64,000 nt of DNA from Planococcus shixiaomingii (GCF_030413615.1 NZ_CP129236.1:852001-916000); one strand, 5' to 3'. Numbered from the stretch's first letter, positions 42,594-50,962 are shown. Translations and numbers: made by a program. Notes: generated by a model from the sequence alone, not told the origin.

Positions 42594-43070
42594 ATGAAAT
42601 CCCATTCTAACCAGTGCTATGCACTTTCAACAGGAGAAGGAAAGAGTTATTGGTTTTTAGGCACTTTGTTTGAAGTGAAAGCTGCGGGTAAAAAAACCAA
42701 TGGATTTTTTAGTTTGATTGAAGAACTGAATCCACCAGGTGAAGGGCCACCGTTACATGTCCATCATAATGAGGACGAAGCTTTTTATGTTTTAGAAGGC
42801 AAAGTCACTTTTCAAGTTGGAGAGAAGACCCTTAATGGCAAAGTTGGATCCTTTATTTTTGCTCCCCGGGACATTCCGCACACTTATCGGGTGGAAGGGG
42901 AAGCGCCAGCTAAATTTTTAACAATGATGATGCCATCTAAAATGGAGCAGCTTTTTATCGAACTTGGAACACCGGCACTAGAACGGACGTTGCCGCCAGC
43001 TACACTGACTACTGATATTGAAAAGATGTATAAATTGGCTGAAGAATATAATGTAGAAATTTTAGAATGA
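42594..43070 (+). CDS. Cupin-domain protein, third of the triplet
   Basis: A 158-residue cupin with intact ligands (LHVHHNEDEAFYVLEG, then PRDIPHTY). It is more diverged from the first two than they are from each other. AGAAGGA precedes the ATG. A DUF2269-like membrane gene follows after 47 bases, probably in the same transcript. Confidence 0.87.
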   Translation: MKSHSNQCYALSTGEGKSYWFLGTLFEVKAAGKKTNGFFSLIEELNPPGEGPPLHVHHNEDEAFYVLEGKVTFQVGEKTLNGKVGSFIFAPRDIPHTYRVEGEAPAKFLTMMMPSKMEQLFIELGTPALERTLPPATLTTDIEKMYKLAEEYNVEILE

Positions 43071-43117
43071 ACGAGAAAGGTATTAACTTTGCGAGTCTGC
43101 AAAAGGAGAAGAGTAAC

Positions 43118-43693
43118 ATGCTGTATAATGTTGTTTTATTTCTCCACATTTTAGGAGCGGTGATCATGTTTATGGCGATAGCCATATTGACTACGTCAAT
43201 GATATCAATGTTGCATGCAAAAGAAACGGAGAAGATCCGTTTATGGTCGAGTTTAGCTGTGAGAATTGATGCTTTGTTTCCATTAAGTACGCTAATCATA
43301 ATCGCTCCAGCTTTGTATTTGGTTTTTTCGACATGGGGCTGGGGAATGGCATGGATTAATGTGTCATTAGTGGCGCTTCTTGGCAACAGCTTCTTGGGGC
43401 CAGTCATCAATTTGCGGCGGCTTAAAGGCATTTTGGGCGCTGCTGATTCCGAAAACGGGGAAGTTCCATCTGCTGAACTGCTTAGTAAAGTCAGAGACCG
43501 GGTTCTGTGGATCTCAGTTTTCATTATGGTCATGATAATTTTTGGTATTCTGTTCTTGATGGCGGTCAAGCCACCGCTGCTCGGGTCATTGATTACTATG
43601 GTTGTCGCAGTCATTGCTGGTTTTGTTTTAGCGAATTTCCTTCTCGCCAGAGTAAAACCAGTGAAGTTTCCTGGTGCGGTGCCACACTTGTAA
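43118..43693 (+). CDS. DUF2269-like integral membrane protein
   Basis: A 191-residue protein with four to five hydrophobic segments. The start LYNVVLFLHILGAVIMFMAI, with His in the first segment, is typical of DUF2269 proteins. The ATG at 43118 is chosen for AAAGGAG; a frame from 43067 would overlap the cupin gene but has no site. The function is unknown. It is last in the cupin cluster and followed by a terminator. Confidence 0.75.
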   Translation: MLYNVVLFLHILGAVIMFMAIAILTTSMISMLHAKETEKIRLWSSLAVRIDALFPLSTLIIIAPALYLVFSTWGWGMAWINVSLVALLGNSFLGPVINLRRLKGILGAADSENGEVPSAELLSKVRDRVLWISVFIMVMIIFGILFLMAVKPPLLGSLITMVVAVIAGFVLANFLLARVKPVKFPGAVPHL

Positions 43694-43711
43694 TAGATCA
43701 CATAGAACCAT

Positions 43712-43753
43712 AAAAACCGCTCCTGAGACCTTGTTCTCAAGGGTGGTTTTTCT
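43712..43753 (+). terminator. Terminator of the cupin cluster
   Basis: AAAACC ... TGAGA - CCTTGT - TCTCA ... GGTTTTT. Confidence 0.7.
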
Positions 43754-43838
43754 TTGATCCTATCCTCTTTATTTTTGCTTATGGTTTCCTAATCATGGTT
43801 ATAATGAGACAAGAAAAATGTAAAGGAGGGCTGTCGTA

Positions 43839-45551
43839 ATGAGAAAAATCAGTATAGGATTTATTTCACCATACGAAGCGATGGTTCCGATGATTGAGGA
43901 TTTAAAAAGAGATCACGCGGATTTAGAGATTAACGCCAAAGTGGGTAACTTAGAAAAAGGGGTAGAGTTGGCTCGTGAAATGGAACAGCAAGGAACTGAT
44001 GTAATTATTAGCCGGGGAGGGACTGCTAAGTTAATCCGGGAAGCAGTGGAAGTGCCTGTTATTGATGTCCATATGTCTGGCTATGATCTGTTGCGTTCCA
44101 TTATGTTAGCGAGCGGGCATTCAAAAGAAAAAAAAGCGTTGGTGGGTTTTTCAAATATTACACTTGGGGCTGAATCCATCGTCAGTTTACTCGAAATTGA
44201 TATGGAAGTTGTCACTATAGCAGAAGCCTCGGAAGTAGAACCGATTTTGTTAAAATTGAAGACAACAGGTTACACGCAAATTCTTGGTGATGTCGTGACC
44301 GTCAATGTGGCAACTCAACTGGGTCTGAACGGTCTACTAATTCAATCAGGGCGCGAAGCAATCTTGGAATCGCTAGAAGAAGCACGCTATTTGTTCACCT
44401 CCCAGCAGAAAAATCAGCAATTGCTCCGAATTATGCGGCAATTATTAAAAGAAAGAGAGCAGGATGTGCTAATTACATCCGACAAGGGAAAGGTATTGTT
44501 TGAAAACTGGACTTCTTTTGAACAGGCTCCATTGTCTGAAGAAAAGATGCAGGCTTTATATGAACAAGCTGCTATCCACAACTTACCTGTTATAGAGATG
44601 TTCCATGACGGGCAACAATCTTTCAGTGTTCGGGCAGATTTAATTGCGGACCGGGATGGCAAAATCGTTTCGTTCTTTTTCAAGAGCCTTTCTAGCTCTA
44701 AGCATAAATTAAACCAAATTACAGTTGAAAAAATTAACCAAGTACCATCCTTAGTGGCTGAAAGCGCGGAGATGAAAACCATCAAACACCTGCTAGAAGA
44801 ACCGCTGCTTTCTAGTGAATCCATTGTACTGGTAGGCGAGCCGGGAACCGGCAAGGAAACGTTAGCGCGTTATGTGCATTCTCACCACAAAAAAGAAGGT
44901 GCTTTTGCTGTGCTCCCAATTGAAGAGTTAAATGAGTCTCTAGAAGAAATTTTTTTCCATCAGCTTTCGACTGTGGTTCTGAAATTTTCCACGCATACTG
45001 AAAACGTTGAAATCCAAAAAGTTCGTAAACAGTTAACGCTCTTAAAAGAAAAAGGTGTGCAAGTGATTCTTACCGCCCCAGTATCGCTGGGCGAATGGAT
45101 AGAAAAACTCGGTATGCAAGACGCAATTGTAATTTCAGTGCCTGATTTAAATGAACGGAAAGAAGATATGGCGTTTCTCGTGCGCCAGTTCTTGACTGAA
45201 CTCCATCAAACAATCGGTACTCAACCTGTAAAAATACGGGATGAAGCAATGAGAGAATTAGAAAAAATTCAGTGGGGCGGAAATCTTGATGAATTAAAAG
45301 CGTATGTGAAAAAACTTGCTATTAGCGAAAAAGGTTATGTCATTGAGAAAAGCACTTTACTCAAAATCCATCCGGACTCTACAAGGCGTTTTGAAGAAGG
45401 AAAACTGGCTATAGGAAAAGAAGAAACATTAAAGAAAATTGAACAAAAAGTGATTGAACAAGTATTGAAAGATGAACAATTCAATCAAACAAAGGCAGCA
45501 AAACGCTTAGGGATTAATCGGGCAACATTATGGCGCAAACTCAAACAATGA
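43839..45551 (+). CDS. PrpR-N-type transcriptional regulator with degenerate AAA+ domain
   Basis: A 570-residue regulator. Residues about 1-190 form a PrpR_N sensor (TDVIISRGGTAKLIRE). Then comes a PAS-like stretch, then an AAA+ domain with Walker A GEPGTGKE near residue 337. The C terminus is a Fis-type helix-turn-helix (FNQTKAAKRLGINRATLWRKL). The GAFTGA loop that contacts sigma-54 is missing and the region after Walker A is unusual, so it probably does not activate sigma-54. AAAGGAGGG precedes the ATG. It lies just upstream of the permease/kinase/PdxA2 operon and probably controls it. Confidence 0.87.
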   Translation: MRKISIGFISPYEAMVPMIEDLKRDHADLEINAKVGNLEKGVELAREMEQQGTDVIISRGGTAKLIREAVEVPVIDVHMSGYDLLRSIMLASGHSKEKKALVGFSNITLGAESIVSLLEIDMEVVTIAEASEVEPILLKLKTTGYTQILGDVVTVNVATQLGLNGLLIQSGREAILESLEEARYLFTSQQKNQQLLRIMRQLLKEREQDVLITSDKGKVLFENWTSFEQAPLSEEKMQALYEQAAIHNLPVIEMFHDGQQSFSVRADLIADRDGKIVSFFFKSLSSSKHKLNQITVEKINQVPSLVAESAEMKTIKHLLEEPLLSSESIVLVGEPGTGKETLARYVHSHHKKEGAFAVLPIEELNESLEEIFFHQLSTVVLKFSTHTENVEIQKVRKQLTLLKEKGVQVILTAPVSLGEWIEKLGMQDAIVISVPDLNERKEDMAFLVRQFLTELHQTIGTQPVKIRDEAMRELEKIQWGGNLDELKAYVKKLAISEKGYVIEKSTLLKIHPDSTRRFEEGKLAIGKEETLKKIEQKVIEQVLKDEQFNQTKAAKRLGINRATLWRKLKQ

Positions 45552-45566
45552 GTTTGCGTTTTTTTC
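45534..45566 (+). terminator. Terminator of the PrpR-like gene
   Basis: CGCAAACTCA - AACAA - TGAGTTTGCG then TTTTTTTT. The left arm overlaps the last codons. Confidence 0.88.
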
Positions 45567-45597
45567 TTTTTTGAAAATATTGTTGCATTTTTAAACT

Positions 45598-45664
45598 ATT
45601 TTATATTGTTTTTATAAAAATAGTTTTATACTGTTGCTTTTTAAAACAAATGTTTTATAGTGTT
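45598..45664. promoter_or_regulatory. Candidate regulator-binding repeats upstream of the threonate-type operon
   Basis: ATTTTATATTGTT (45598), GTTTTATACTGTT (45623) and GTTTTATAGTGTT (45652) are near-identical direct repeats. An inverted repeat AAACTATTTT/AAAATAGTTT also spans 45594-45627. Located between regulator and operon, they suit binding by the PrpR-like protein. Confidence 0.5.
45634..45661 (+). promoter_or_regulatory. Promoter of the threonate-type operon
   Basis: TTGCTT (45634-45639), a 16-base spacer, TATAGT (45656-45661). It is a sigA-type promoter, in keeping with a regulator that lost its sigma-54 contact. Confidence 0.5.
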
Positions 45665-45667
45665 AAT

Positions 45668-45681
45668 TGAAAGCGTTTTCT
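45668..45681. promoter_or_regulatory. cre-like site of the threonate-type operon
   Basis: TGAAAGCGTTTTCT differs from the cre consensus TGWNANCGNTNWCA only in the last base. It overlaps the predicted transcription start, where CcpA would block transcription. Confidence 0.6.
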
Positions 45682-45726
45682 TATCAAAAATTTAATAGTC
45701 CATCAAAAAGAAAAGAGGGAAAAGAA

Positions 45727-46719
45727 ATGAAAATTAAAGCAACATTAGATCGTATTCCAGGCGGTATGATGGTTGTTCCATTGCTATTAGCAGCAACAAT
45801 CAACACATTCGCACCCAATCTGTTAAGAATCGGCGGTTTCACGGAAGCGCTTTTTGTCGATAGTGCAAACGCTCTTATCGCGTTATTTTTGCTATGCACC
45901 GGTGCGCAGATCAACGTAAGAATGTTTGGGGTATCGCTAGCTAAAGGCGCCACTTTGTTAACGACAAAATGGGTAGTTGGTGCAGCAGTCGGACTCATTG
46001 CTTATATGTTTGCTGGTGAAAATGGATTGTGGCTTGGTATTGCGCCAATTGCAGTAATTGCTGCTATGACAAACAGCAACGGTGGATTGTACATGGCCCT
46101 TGTCGGACAGTACGGAGGCAAAGACGACCGCGCGGCCTATTCTTTGCTAGCGTTGAACGATGGACCATTTTTAACAATGGTTGCACTAGTAATCTTCGGG
46201 TTTATGAGATTTGTTGAAGGGTTATTCTCGCCGATTACATTTATTGCGGTTCTATTACCGATTTTAATCGGAATGGTTCTTGGGAATTTGGATGAAGAAA
46301 TGCGTGACTTCTTAGAGCGAGGAAGCTCGATGCTGATTCCGTTTTTCGCTTTTGCCTTAGGTATGGGAATTGATTTTAATGCGATTATTCAAGGAGGTCT
46401 CGGCGGAATTTTCCTAGGCTTGATGACAGTGTTCATCACAGGTACTGCAGGATATTTGATCTTTAAAGCGCTAAAATGGAATCCGATTGTCGGAGCCGCG
46501 GAAGGCTCAACGGCTGGAAATGCCGTAGCGACTCCAGCAGCCATAGCAGCGGCAAACGCAAGTTTCGCTTCAATGGTAGATATTGCAACTGTGCAAGTAG
46601 CGGCTTCAACCGTTACGACGGCAATTTTACTGCCGCTGTTTATTGCGTTTTTAGTAAAACGTTTGGAGAGAAAAGGCTTTGTATTTGATAATGGAAGTCT
46701 CTTAAGAAAAGGTGTTTAG
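45727..46719 (+). CDS. 2-keto-3-deoxygluconate permease (KdgT)-family transporter
   Basis: A 330-residue protein with about ten hydrophobic segments. The N-terminal IKATLDRIPGGMMVVPLLL, the TNSNGGLYMAL segment and GSTAGNAVATPAAIAAA are characteristic of the KdgT family. GAGGG precedes the ATG. It is first in an operon with a DUF1537 kinase and a PdxA2 dehydrogenase, so the substrate is more likely a four-carbon acid sugar such as threonate or erythronate than 2-keto-3-deoxygluconate. Confidence 0.87.
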   Translation: MKIKATLDRIPGGMMVVPLLLAATINTFAPNLLRIGGFTEALFVDSANALIALFLLCTGAQINVRMFGVSLAKGATLLTTKWVVGAAVGLIAYMFAGENGLWLGIAPIAVIAAMTNSNGGLYMALVGQYGGKDDRAAYSLLALNDGPFLTMVALVIFGFMRFVEGLFSPITFIAVLLPILIGMVLGNLDEEMRDFLERGSSMLIPFFAFALGMGIDFNAIIQGGLGGIFLGLMTVFITGTAGYLIFKALKWNPIVGAAEGSTAGNAVATPAAIAAANASFASMVDIATVQVAASTVTTAILLPLFIAFLVKRLERKGFVFDNGSLLRKGV

Positions 46720-46733
46720 AGGAGTGGTAGACC

Positions 46734-48026
46734 GTGGCAACTCAGATTGGCATTATTGCGGACGATTTTACAGGAGCGAATGACAGTGGAGTTCGACTGG
46801 CGCAAAAAGGTTTGAAATCCCGCGTCATTTTAGCTAATTCCGAAGAACTTGCTCTTACGCTCGATCAAGATATAGATGTGTGGATTGTAGATACTGACAG
46901 CCGGGCGCTGCATGCGAAAGATGCATACCGCGCTGTTTTTCAGGAAGTTGACCGGTTGAAAAAACTAGGTGTTACTTCTTTTTATAAAAAAATAGATTCT
47001 ACGCTTCGCGGCAGTATAGCTGCCGAGTTAAAAGCGATGCAAGATTCGGCAGCGACTGATTTAATATTAATCGTACCGGCGTTTCCAAGCATGGGACGTA
47101 CCGTAGACAGAGGGAAATTGTTCGTCAACGGAATTCCAGTAGCGGAAACCGAATTTGCAAGAGATCCAAAAACGCCGGTTCTTTCCAGCTTTATTCCGGA
47201 TTTATTGGCATCAGAAGGCATCAAAACGGCAGTTTTGAGCCGCGATATCCTGCATGCCACTGACCCGGAAAAGTGGGTGCGAGATCAAGTACAGGCAGGA
47301 GTAAAGTGGGTTGTTTGCGATACAGTGAAAGAAGAAGATTTTCCTGTGCTTGCACAGATTGAAGCGAAATTGGATTTATCTGTTGGATGGGCAGGTTCTG
47401 CAGGGATGATCAATCATCTCTATACTGACTTGGTGCGTGGTGGCCAAACAAATTCTCTTCAGCATCCCATAAACAAGGTACTGATCGTATCCGGCAGCTT
47501 GTCGGGCAAAACACAAGAACAATTAACAGCGTTAAAAGCAAGGGCAAACACAAAGATGCTTGAAATTGATCCGGTGGAATTGCTGGACGACCCGGTGCAT
47601 GCAGGACGTAAAGTGGCTGATTTGGCTGCCCAAAAAGGTTGGGACAGTGCAGTAATTTATGTCGGAGGTTCGCAAGAAAATCGCGACAAAGTAAGCAAAT
47701 GGGCTGAAGAAAAAAACTTGTCGGTCAACCAAACGGGCAAAGGTATTTCGCAAGGGTTAGGCTATTTGGTGCAATCAGCCCTGCACTTAGCGGATTTCGA
47801 TGCCTTGATCATGACTGGCGGCGATACGGCCAAAGATATATGCAACGTGCTTGGCATCCACGATATGGAACTGCGTTTCGAAGTGGAGGCAGGATTGCCT
47901 CTTGGAATGGTAAAGTGGAATGGTAAAGAATTAGTGGCGATTACAAAAGCGGGAGGATTCGGTAAGGCGGATTCGCTTACAAATGCCGTTGATTATTTGA
48001 AAGGAGCGGGATTGCATGCAAACTAG
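46734..48026 (+). CDS. Four-carbon acid sugar kinase (DUF1537; DtnK/OtnK-like)
   Basis: A 430-residue kinase. The N-terminal domain begins IGIIADDFTGANDSGV, with FYKKIDSTLRGS for substrate binding. The C-terminal nucleotide domain ends LIMTGGDTA ... GLPLG ... ITKAGGFG. Family enzymes phosphorylate D- or L-threonate, D-erythronate or related acids. GTG start with GAGGAG upstream, and the stop overlaps pdxA2 by 11 bases. In known pathways the 4-phosphate is then oxidised and decarboxylated by PdxA2 to DHAP. Confidence 0.9.
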   Translation: MATQIGIIADDFTGANDSGVRLAQKGLKSRVILANSEELALTLDQDIDVWIVDTDSRALHAKDAYRAVFQEVDRLKKLGVTSFYKKIDSTLRGSIAAELKAMQDSAATDLILIVPAFPSMGRTVDRGKLFVNGIPVAETEFARDPKTPVLSSFIPDLLASEGIKTAVLSRDILHATDPEKWVRDQVQAGVKWVVCDTVKEEDFPVLAQIEAKLDLSVGWAGSAGMINHLYTDLVRGGQTNSLQHPINKVLIVSGSLSGKTQEQLTALKARANTKMLEIDPVELLDDPVHAGRKVADLAAQKGWDSAVIYVGGSQENRDKVSKWAEEKNLSVNQTGKGISQGLGYLVQSALHLADFDALIMTGGDTAKDICNVLGIHDMELRFEVEAGLPLGMVKWNGKELVAITKAGGFGKADSLTNAVDYLKGAGLHAN

Positions 48027-49014
48027 CAAACCAATTATTGGAATTACAATGGGGGACGCAGCAGGCGTTGGCCCGGAAATTATCCTGAAAAGCTTCGAAC
48101 ACGATCTCGTTCACGAAACGAGCCGATCGTTCGTCATTGGCGACGCTTCAATCTTGGAACGCGCGAAACAATTCACCGGCAGCACAAAAGAAATTCGGCG
48201 CATAACACATCCTTCTGAAGCGAAATTTGAAAAAGAAGTTATAGATTGTCTTGATTTAAATTTATTAGCGGAGGACCTTCCGATTGGGCAAGTGTCGCCT
48301 GAAGCGGGAAACGCCGCATTTCAATACTTGGCGAAAGCGATCAGCCTGGCGAACGCCAAAGAAATCGATGCCATATGCACAGCGCCGCTAAATAAAGAAG
48401 CGCTTCAAAAAGGTGGACATATATATCCTGGGCATACTGAAATCTTAGCTGAATTGACAGGCACCAAAGACTATTCGATGATGCTGTCCGCACCGGACTT
48501 AAAAGTTATACACGTTACAACACACGTGGGCATTATCGATGCCGTCAACATGATTAATCCGGAGCGGGTTTTCTACGTCATTAAACTAGCGCATGATACG
48601 CTATCAAAAGCCGGTATTGAAAATCCGAAAATCGCTGTGTGCGGCATTAATCCGCATGCAGGGGAAAACGGCTTGTTCGGTTACGGGGAGGAAGAAGAAA
48701 AAGTGGTACCCGCGATAGAAAAAGCGATAGCTCAAGGAATAAATGTCCAAGGGCCGTTGCCGGCAGATACACTGTTCTTCCGTGCAAGACGCGGCGACTT
48801 TGATATTGTTGTGGCGATGTACCACGACCAGGGGCATGCGCCAATTAAAGTTCTCGGGTTAGAAGCGGGCGTCAACATTACTGTTGGCTTGCCGATTATC
48901 CGTACAAGCGTTGACCATGGAACTGCATTTGATATTGCTGGAACGGGAATTGCAGACGAAAAAAGTTTAGTTGAAGCGTTGCGGCAAGCAGTAGAGCTTG
49001 CGCCAAAACGTTAA
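48016..49014 (+). CDS. pdxA2: PdxA-family 4-phosphate dehydrogenase (PdxA2-like)
   Basis: A 332-residue NAD-dependent dehydrogenase. ITMGDAAGVGPEI at the start, HVTTHVGI, and metal-binding HDQGHAPIK with VDHGTAFDIAG near the C terminus are PdxA hallmarks. Overlap with the DUF1537 kinase shows that it is the catabolic PdxA2 rather than the vitamin B6 enzyme. The expected reaction is oxidation and decarboxylation of threonate 4-phosphate to dihydroxyacetone phosphate and CO2. It is last in the operon. Confidence 0.9.
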   Translation: MQTSKPIIGITMGDAAGVGPEIILKSFEHDLVHETSRSFVIGDASILERAKQFTGSTKEIRRITHPSEAKFEKEVIDCLDLNLLAEDLPIGQVSPEAGNAAFQYLAKAISLANAKEIDAICTAPLNKEALQKGGHIYPGHTEILAELTGTKDYSMMLSAPDLKVIHVTTHVGIIDAVNMINPERVFYVIKLAHDTLSKAGIENPKIAVCGINPHAGENGLFGYGEEEEKVVPAIEKAIAQGINVQGPLPADTLFFRARRGDFDIVVAMYHDQGHAPIKVLGLEAGVNITVGLPIIRTSVDHGTAFDIAGTGIADEKSLVEALRQAVELAPKR

Positions 49015-49029
49015 TTTATAAAGAAATAT

Positions 49030-49064
49030 ATCGCTTAGGAATCTTTTTCCTGAGCGATTTTTTT
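49030..49064 (+). terminator. Terminator of the threonate-type operon
   Basis: ATCGCTTAGGAA - TCTTT - TTCCTGAGCGAT followed by T7. Confidence 0.9.
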
Positions 49065-49095
49065 GTTAAAATTAAGAAAGAGATTGAATAATCTA

Positions 49096-49117
49096 AATAT
49101 TCATTGACGAGAATATT
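49096..49117. promoter_or_regulatory. Candidate ArsR-family operator
   Basis: AATATTC (49096-49102) and GAATATT (49111-49117) are perfect 7-base arms with an 8-base spacer, overlapping the -35 element of the ArsR-type gene. This fits autorepression. Confidence 0.6.
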
Positions 49118-49133
49118 CCTTGTGAGGTATATT
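49104..49133 (+). promoter_or_regulatory. Promoter of the ArsR/AHSA1 pair
   Basis: TTGACG (49104-49109), an 18-base spacer, TATATT (49128-49133). Transcription would start near 49140, at the start codon itself. Confidence 0.5.
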
Positions 49134-49139
49134 TAAAGT

Positions 49140-49472
49140 ATGAAAACACTATTGAATTCATTAGCTGAACCGAACCGCTGGAACATTGTCGAACTACTTA
49201 AGCAAGGCCCACTTACAGTTGGGGAAATTGCGGAACGCCTTGAACTGCGGCAGCCGCAGGTATCCAAACACCTGCGTGTCTTGAGCGAAGCGGGAATTGT
49301 TGTTGTCCATCCAATTGCGAATCGGAGGATTTATCACCTGAATCCAGAACCTTTCCACGAGTTGCAGGAGTGGACAGAAACCTATCGCCATCTTTGGGAA
49401 GACCGATTCAACCAATTGGATCTTTATTTAAAAGAAGCTCAAAACAAAGGAGAGGAGGAAAAACCTTCTTAA
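49140..49472 (+). CDS. ArsR-family winged-helix repressor
   Basis: A 110-residue regulator. The helix-turn-helix is in LTVGEIAERLELRQPQVSKHLRVL, and the wing contains IANRRIYHLN. No metal-binding cysteines are visible, so it is not a metal sensor. It belongs to the subgroup paired with AHSA1/SRPBCC genes, one of which follows 56 bases on. A perfect inverted repeat overlaps its promoter. Confidence 0.9.
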   Translation: MKTLLNSLAEPNRWNIVELLKQGPLTVGEIAERLELRQPQVSKHLRVLSEAGIVVVHPIANRRIYHLNPEPFHELQEWTETYRHLWEDRFNQLDLYLKEAQNKGEEEKPS

Positions 49473-49528
49473 TCGCTGCCTGCCATGTAGAATCTTGGGA
49501 AACCAATTCTTAACAAGGAGGAATTTCA

Positions 49529-50029
49529 ATGTCAGCTAATAACGGATCAAATTCAACTTCTACAAAAGTTGAAGGACTGGAAATGATAATGGAACGATTT
49601 TTTACGGCGCCACGCGATTTAGTTTTTAAAATGTACACTGAACCCGACCATGTAGCCCGATGGTGGGGGCCGCACGGCTGGACAACAACGAACTACCAGA
49701 TGGACGTCCGTCCAGGGGGTATATGGCATTACTGTATGCGGTCGGAAGACGGCACGGAAGCATGGGGCAAATCTACCTATCAGGAAATCAATGAGCCTGA
49801 AAAACTTGTTTTCCTGGACGCCTTCAGTGATGAAAACGGAAATGAAGTCGAAGACATGCCCGTTATGAAAATTACGGTTGATTTTGTAGAAGAAGGGAAT
49901 GGCACAAGAATTATCAGCACCACGTTGTTTAACTCCGAGGAAGAATTGAAAAAAGTGGTGGATATGGGAGTGGAACAAGGAATGAGCGAAACCTTCGACC
50001 GCTTAGAAATATACTTGAACGAATTCTAA
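49529..50029 (+). CDS. AHSA1/SRPBCC-family protein
   Basis: A 166-residue START-like (AHSA1/CalC) protein. The segment MYTEPDHVARWWGPHGWTT and the tail GMSETFDRLEIYL are typical of the group, which binds hydrophobic ligands in a helix-grip cavity. AAGGAGGAA precedes the ATG. It is co-transcribed with the ArsR-type gene, a conserved pairing; the ligand is unknown. Confidence 0.9.
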   Translation: MSANNGSNSTSTKVEGLEMIMERFFTAPRDLVFKMYTEPDHVARWWGPHGWTTTNYQMDVRPGGIWHYCMRSEDGTEAWGKSTYQEINEPEKLVFLDAFSDENGNEVEDMPVMKITVDFVEEGNGTRIISTTLFNSEEELKKVVDMGVEQGMSETFDRLEIYLNEF

Positions 50030-50034
50030 AATGA

Positions 50035-50088
50035 AGAACCTGAAGAGGCAGAGCCTTGAATGCTAAAGGTCCAGCCTCTTCAGGTTCT
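50035..50088. terminator. Long terminator-like hairpin
   Basis: AGAACCTGAAGAGGC (50035-50049) and GCCTCTTCAGGTTCT (50074-50088) are perfect 15-base complements with a 24-base loop. It lies between convergent genes. Dimensions equal those of the hairpin at 20905-20958. Confidence 0.75.
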
Positions 50089-50113
50089 AATATTTTATAT
50101 AGAAGAAACTCAT

Positions 50114-50962
50114 TTACTCCTCGCTAGTGAAAGAAATGTCTCCATTATTTGCGGTCAATTTGATTAGGGACGTTCCGCTACCATAAATTAAGTTTCCGTA
50201 GCTTTCTCCTAAAATATTGATGTCCCCATTTTGAACTTGCGATTCAATTTGCACATCTATGGGAGGTTTTTCAGTTTGAATGAAGATCCCTCCATTTTCC
50301 GTATTGAAATCCATGGAATATGCAGCTTCAGAAATTACTACATTAATGCTTCCATTTGAAGTTTTTCCTTTTAGAGAGCCAATTGCATCTTCCATATATA
50401 TATCCTCGGAAGATTCTGCGCTTATCCCATGTGCTTCCAATTGCCTCATGTTAATTTCCCCATCACTTGTTTCAGCATCTATATATTTCATAGACATTTT
50501 CTCAAAATCAATACTCCCACTTTCAGTTTTTACGCCAATTTCGTACGCATCAATATCACGGACTTGAATGTCACCGATCGTAGTTGTTACTGCAAGCGAA
50601 ATTATCCGAGCCTGCTCCGGGATATAGGCAGTCAACAGTGGAAGATTTTCTGTATCTGAACCAAAAAGCTTGTTTTTATTTTCTGTTTCTATCAGTAAGT
50701 TTTTTTCTTTCACATGTGTATACATGCTGAAGTTTTCTCTGTCTCCAGCAACGTTCAGCTTAGTGGCAACATTCTCAGACGGAATTAGAAGGATAGATGT
50801 ATTTTCGGCGTTAACTTCTATACTCGTTATTTCCTCCTCAATTATTGTTTCTTTTGGCGGTTCACCAGCTGAAGTAAAAGGATTATACCAGAAGATGCCA
50901 AAGGCTATAGCAGCAAACATTAGGGTGATGATAACAAGTAGAATCTGTTTTGAAGACTTCAT
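50114..50962 (-). CDS. Membrane-anchored DUF4097 beta-strand-repeat protein (LiaG/YvlB-like)
   Basis: A 282-residue protein with one N-terminal membrane segment (ILLVIITLMFAAIAFGIFWY). The long extracytoplasmic part is built of repeated short strands (TTIGDIQV, TESGSIDF, TSDGEINM, TSNGSINV, NGDINI, NGDISF) typical of DUF4097 beta-solenoids. LiaG-type proteins are linked to envelope stress in Firmicutes, but no lia genes are nearby. GGAGG precedes the ATG. It is monocistronic. Confidence 0.85.
   Translation of the reverse strand: MKSSKQILLVIITLMFAAIAFGIFWYNPFTSAGEPPKETIIEEEITSIEVNAENTSILLIPSENVATKLNVAGDRENFSMYTHVKEKNLLIETENKNKLFGSDTENLPLLTAYIPEQARIISLAVTTTIGDIQVRDIDAYEIGVKTESGSIDFEKMSMKYIDAETSDGEINMRQLEAHGISAESSEDIYMEDAIGSLKGKTSNGSINVVISEAAYSMDFNTENGGIFIQTEKPPIDVQIESQVQNGDINILGESYGNLIYGSGTSLIKLTANNGDISFTSEE

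Noticed and set aside
43009..43740. A 243-codon minus-strand frame opposite the DUF2269-like gene
   Set aside because: It is antisense to a membrane protein gene with a good start, and its composition is that of a shadow frame.
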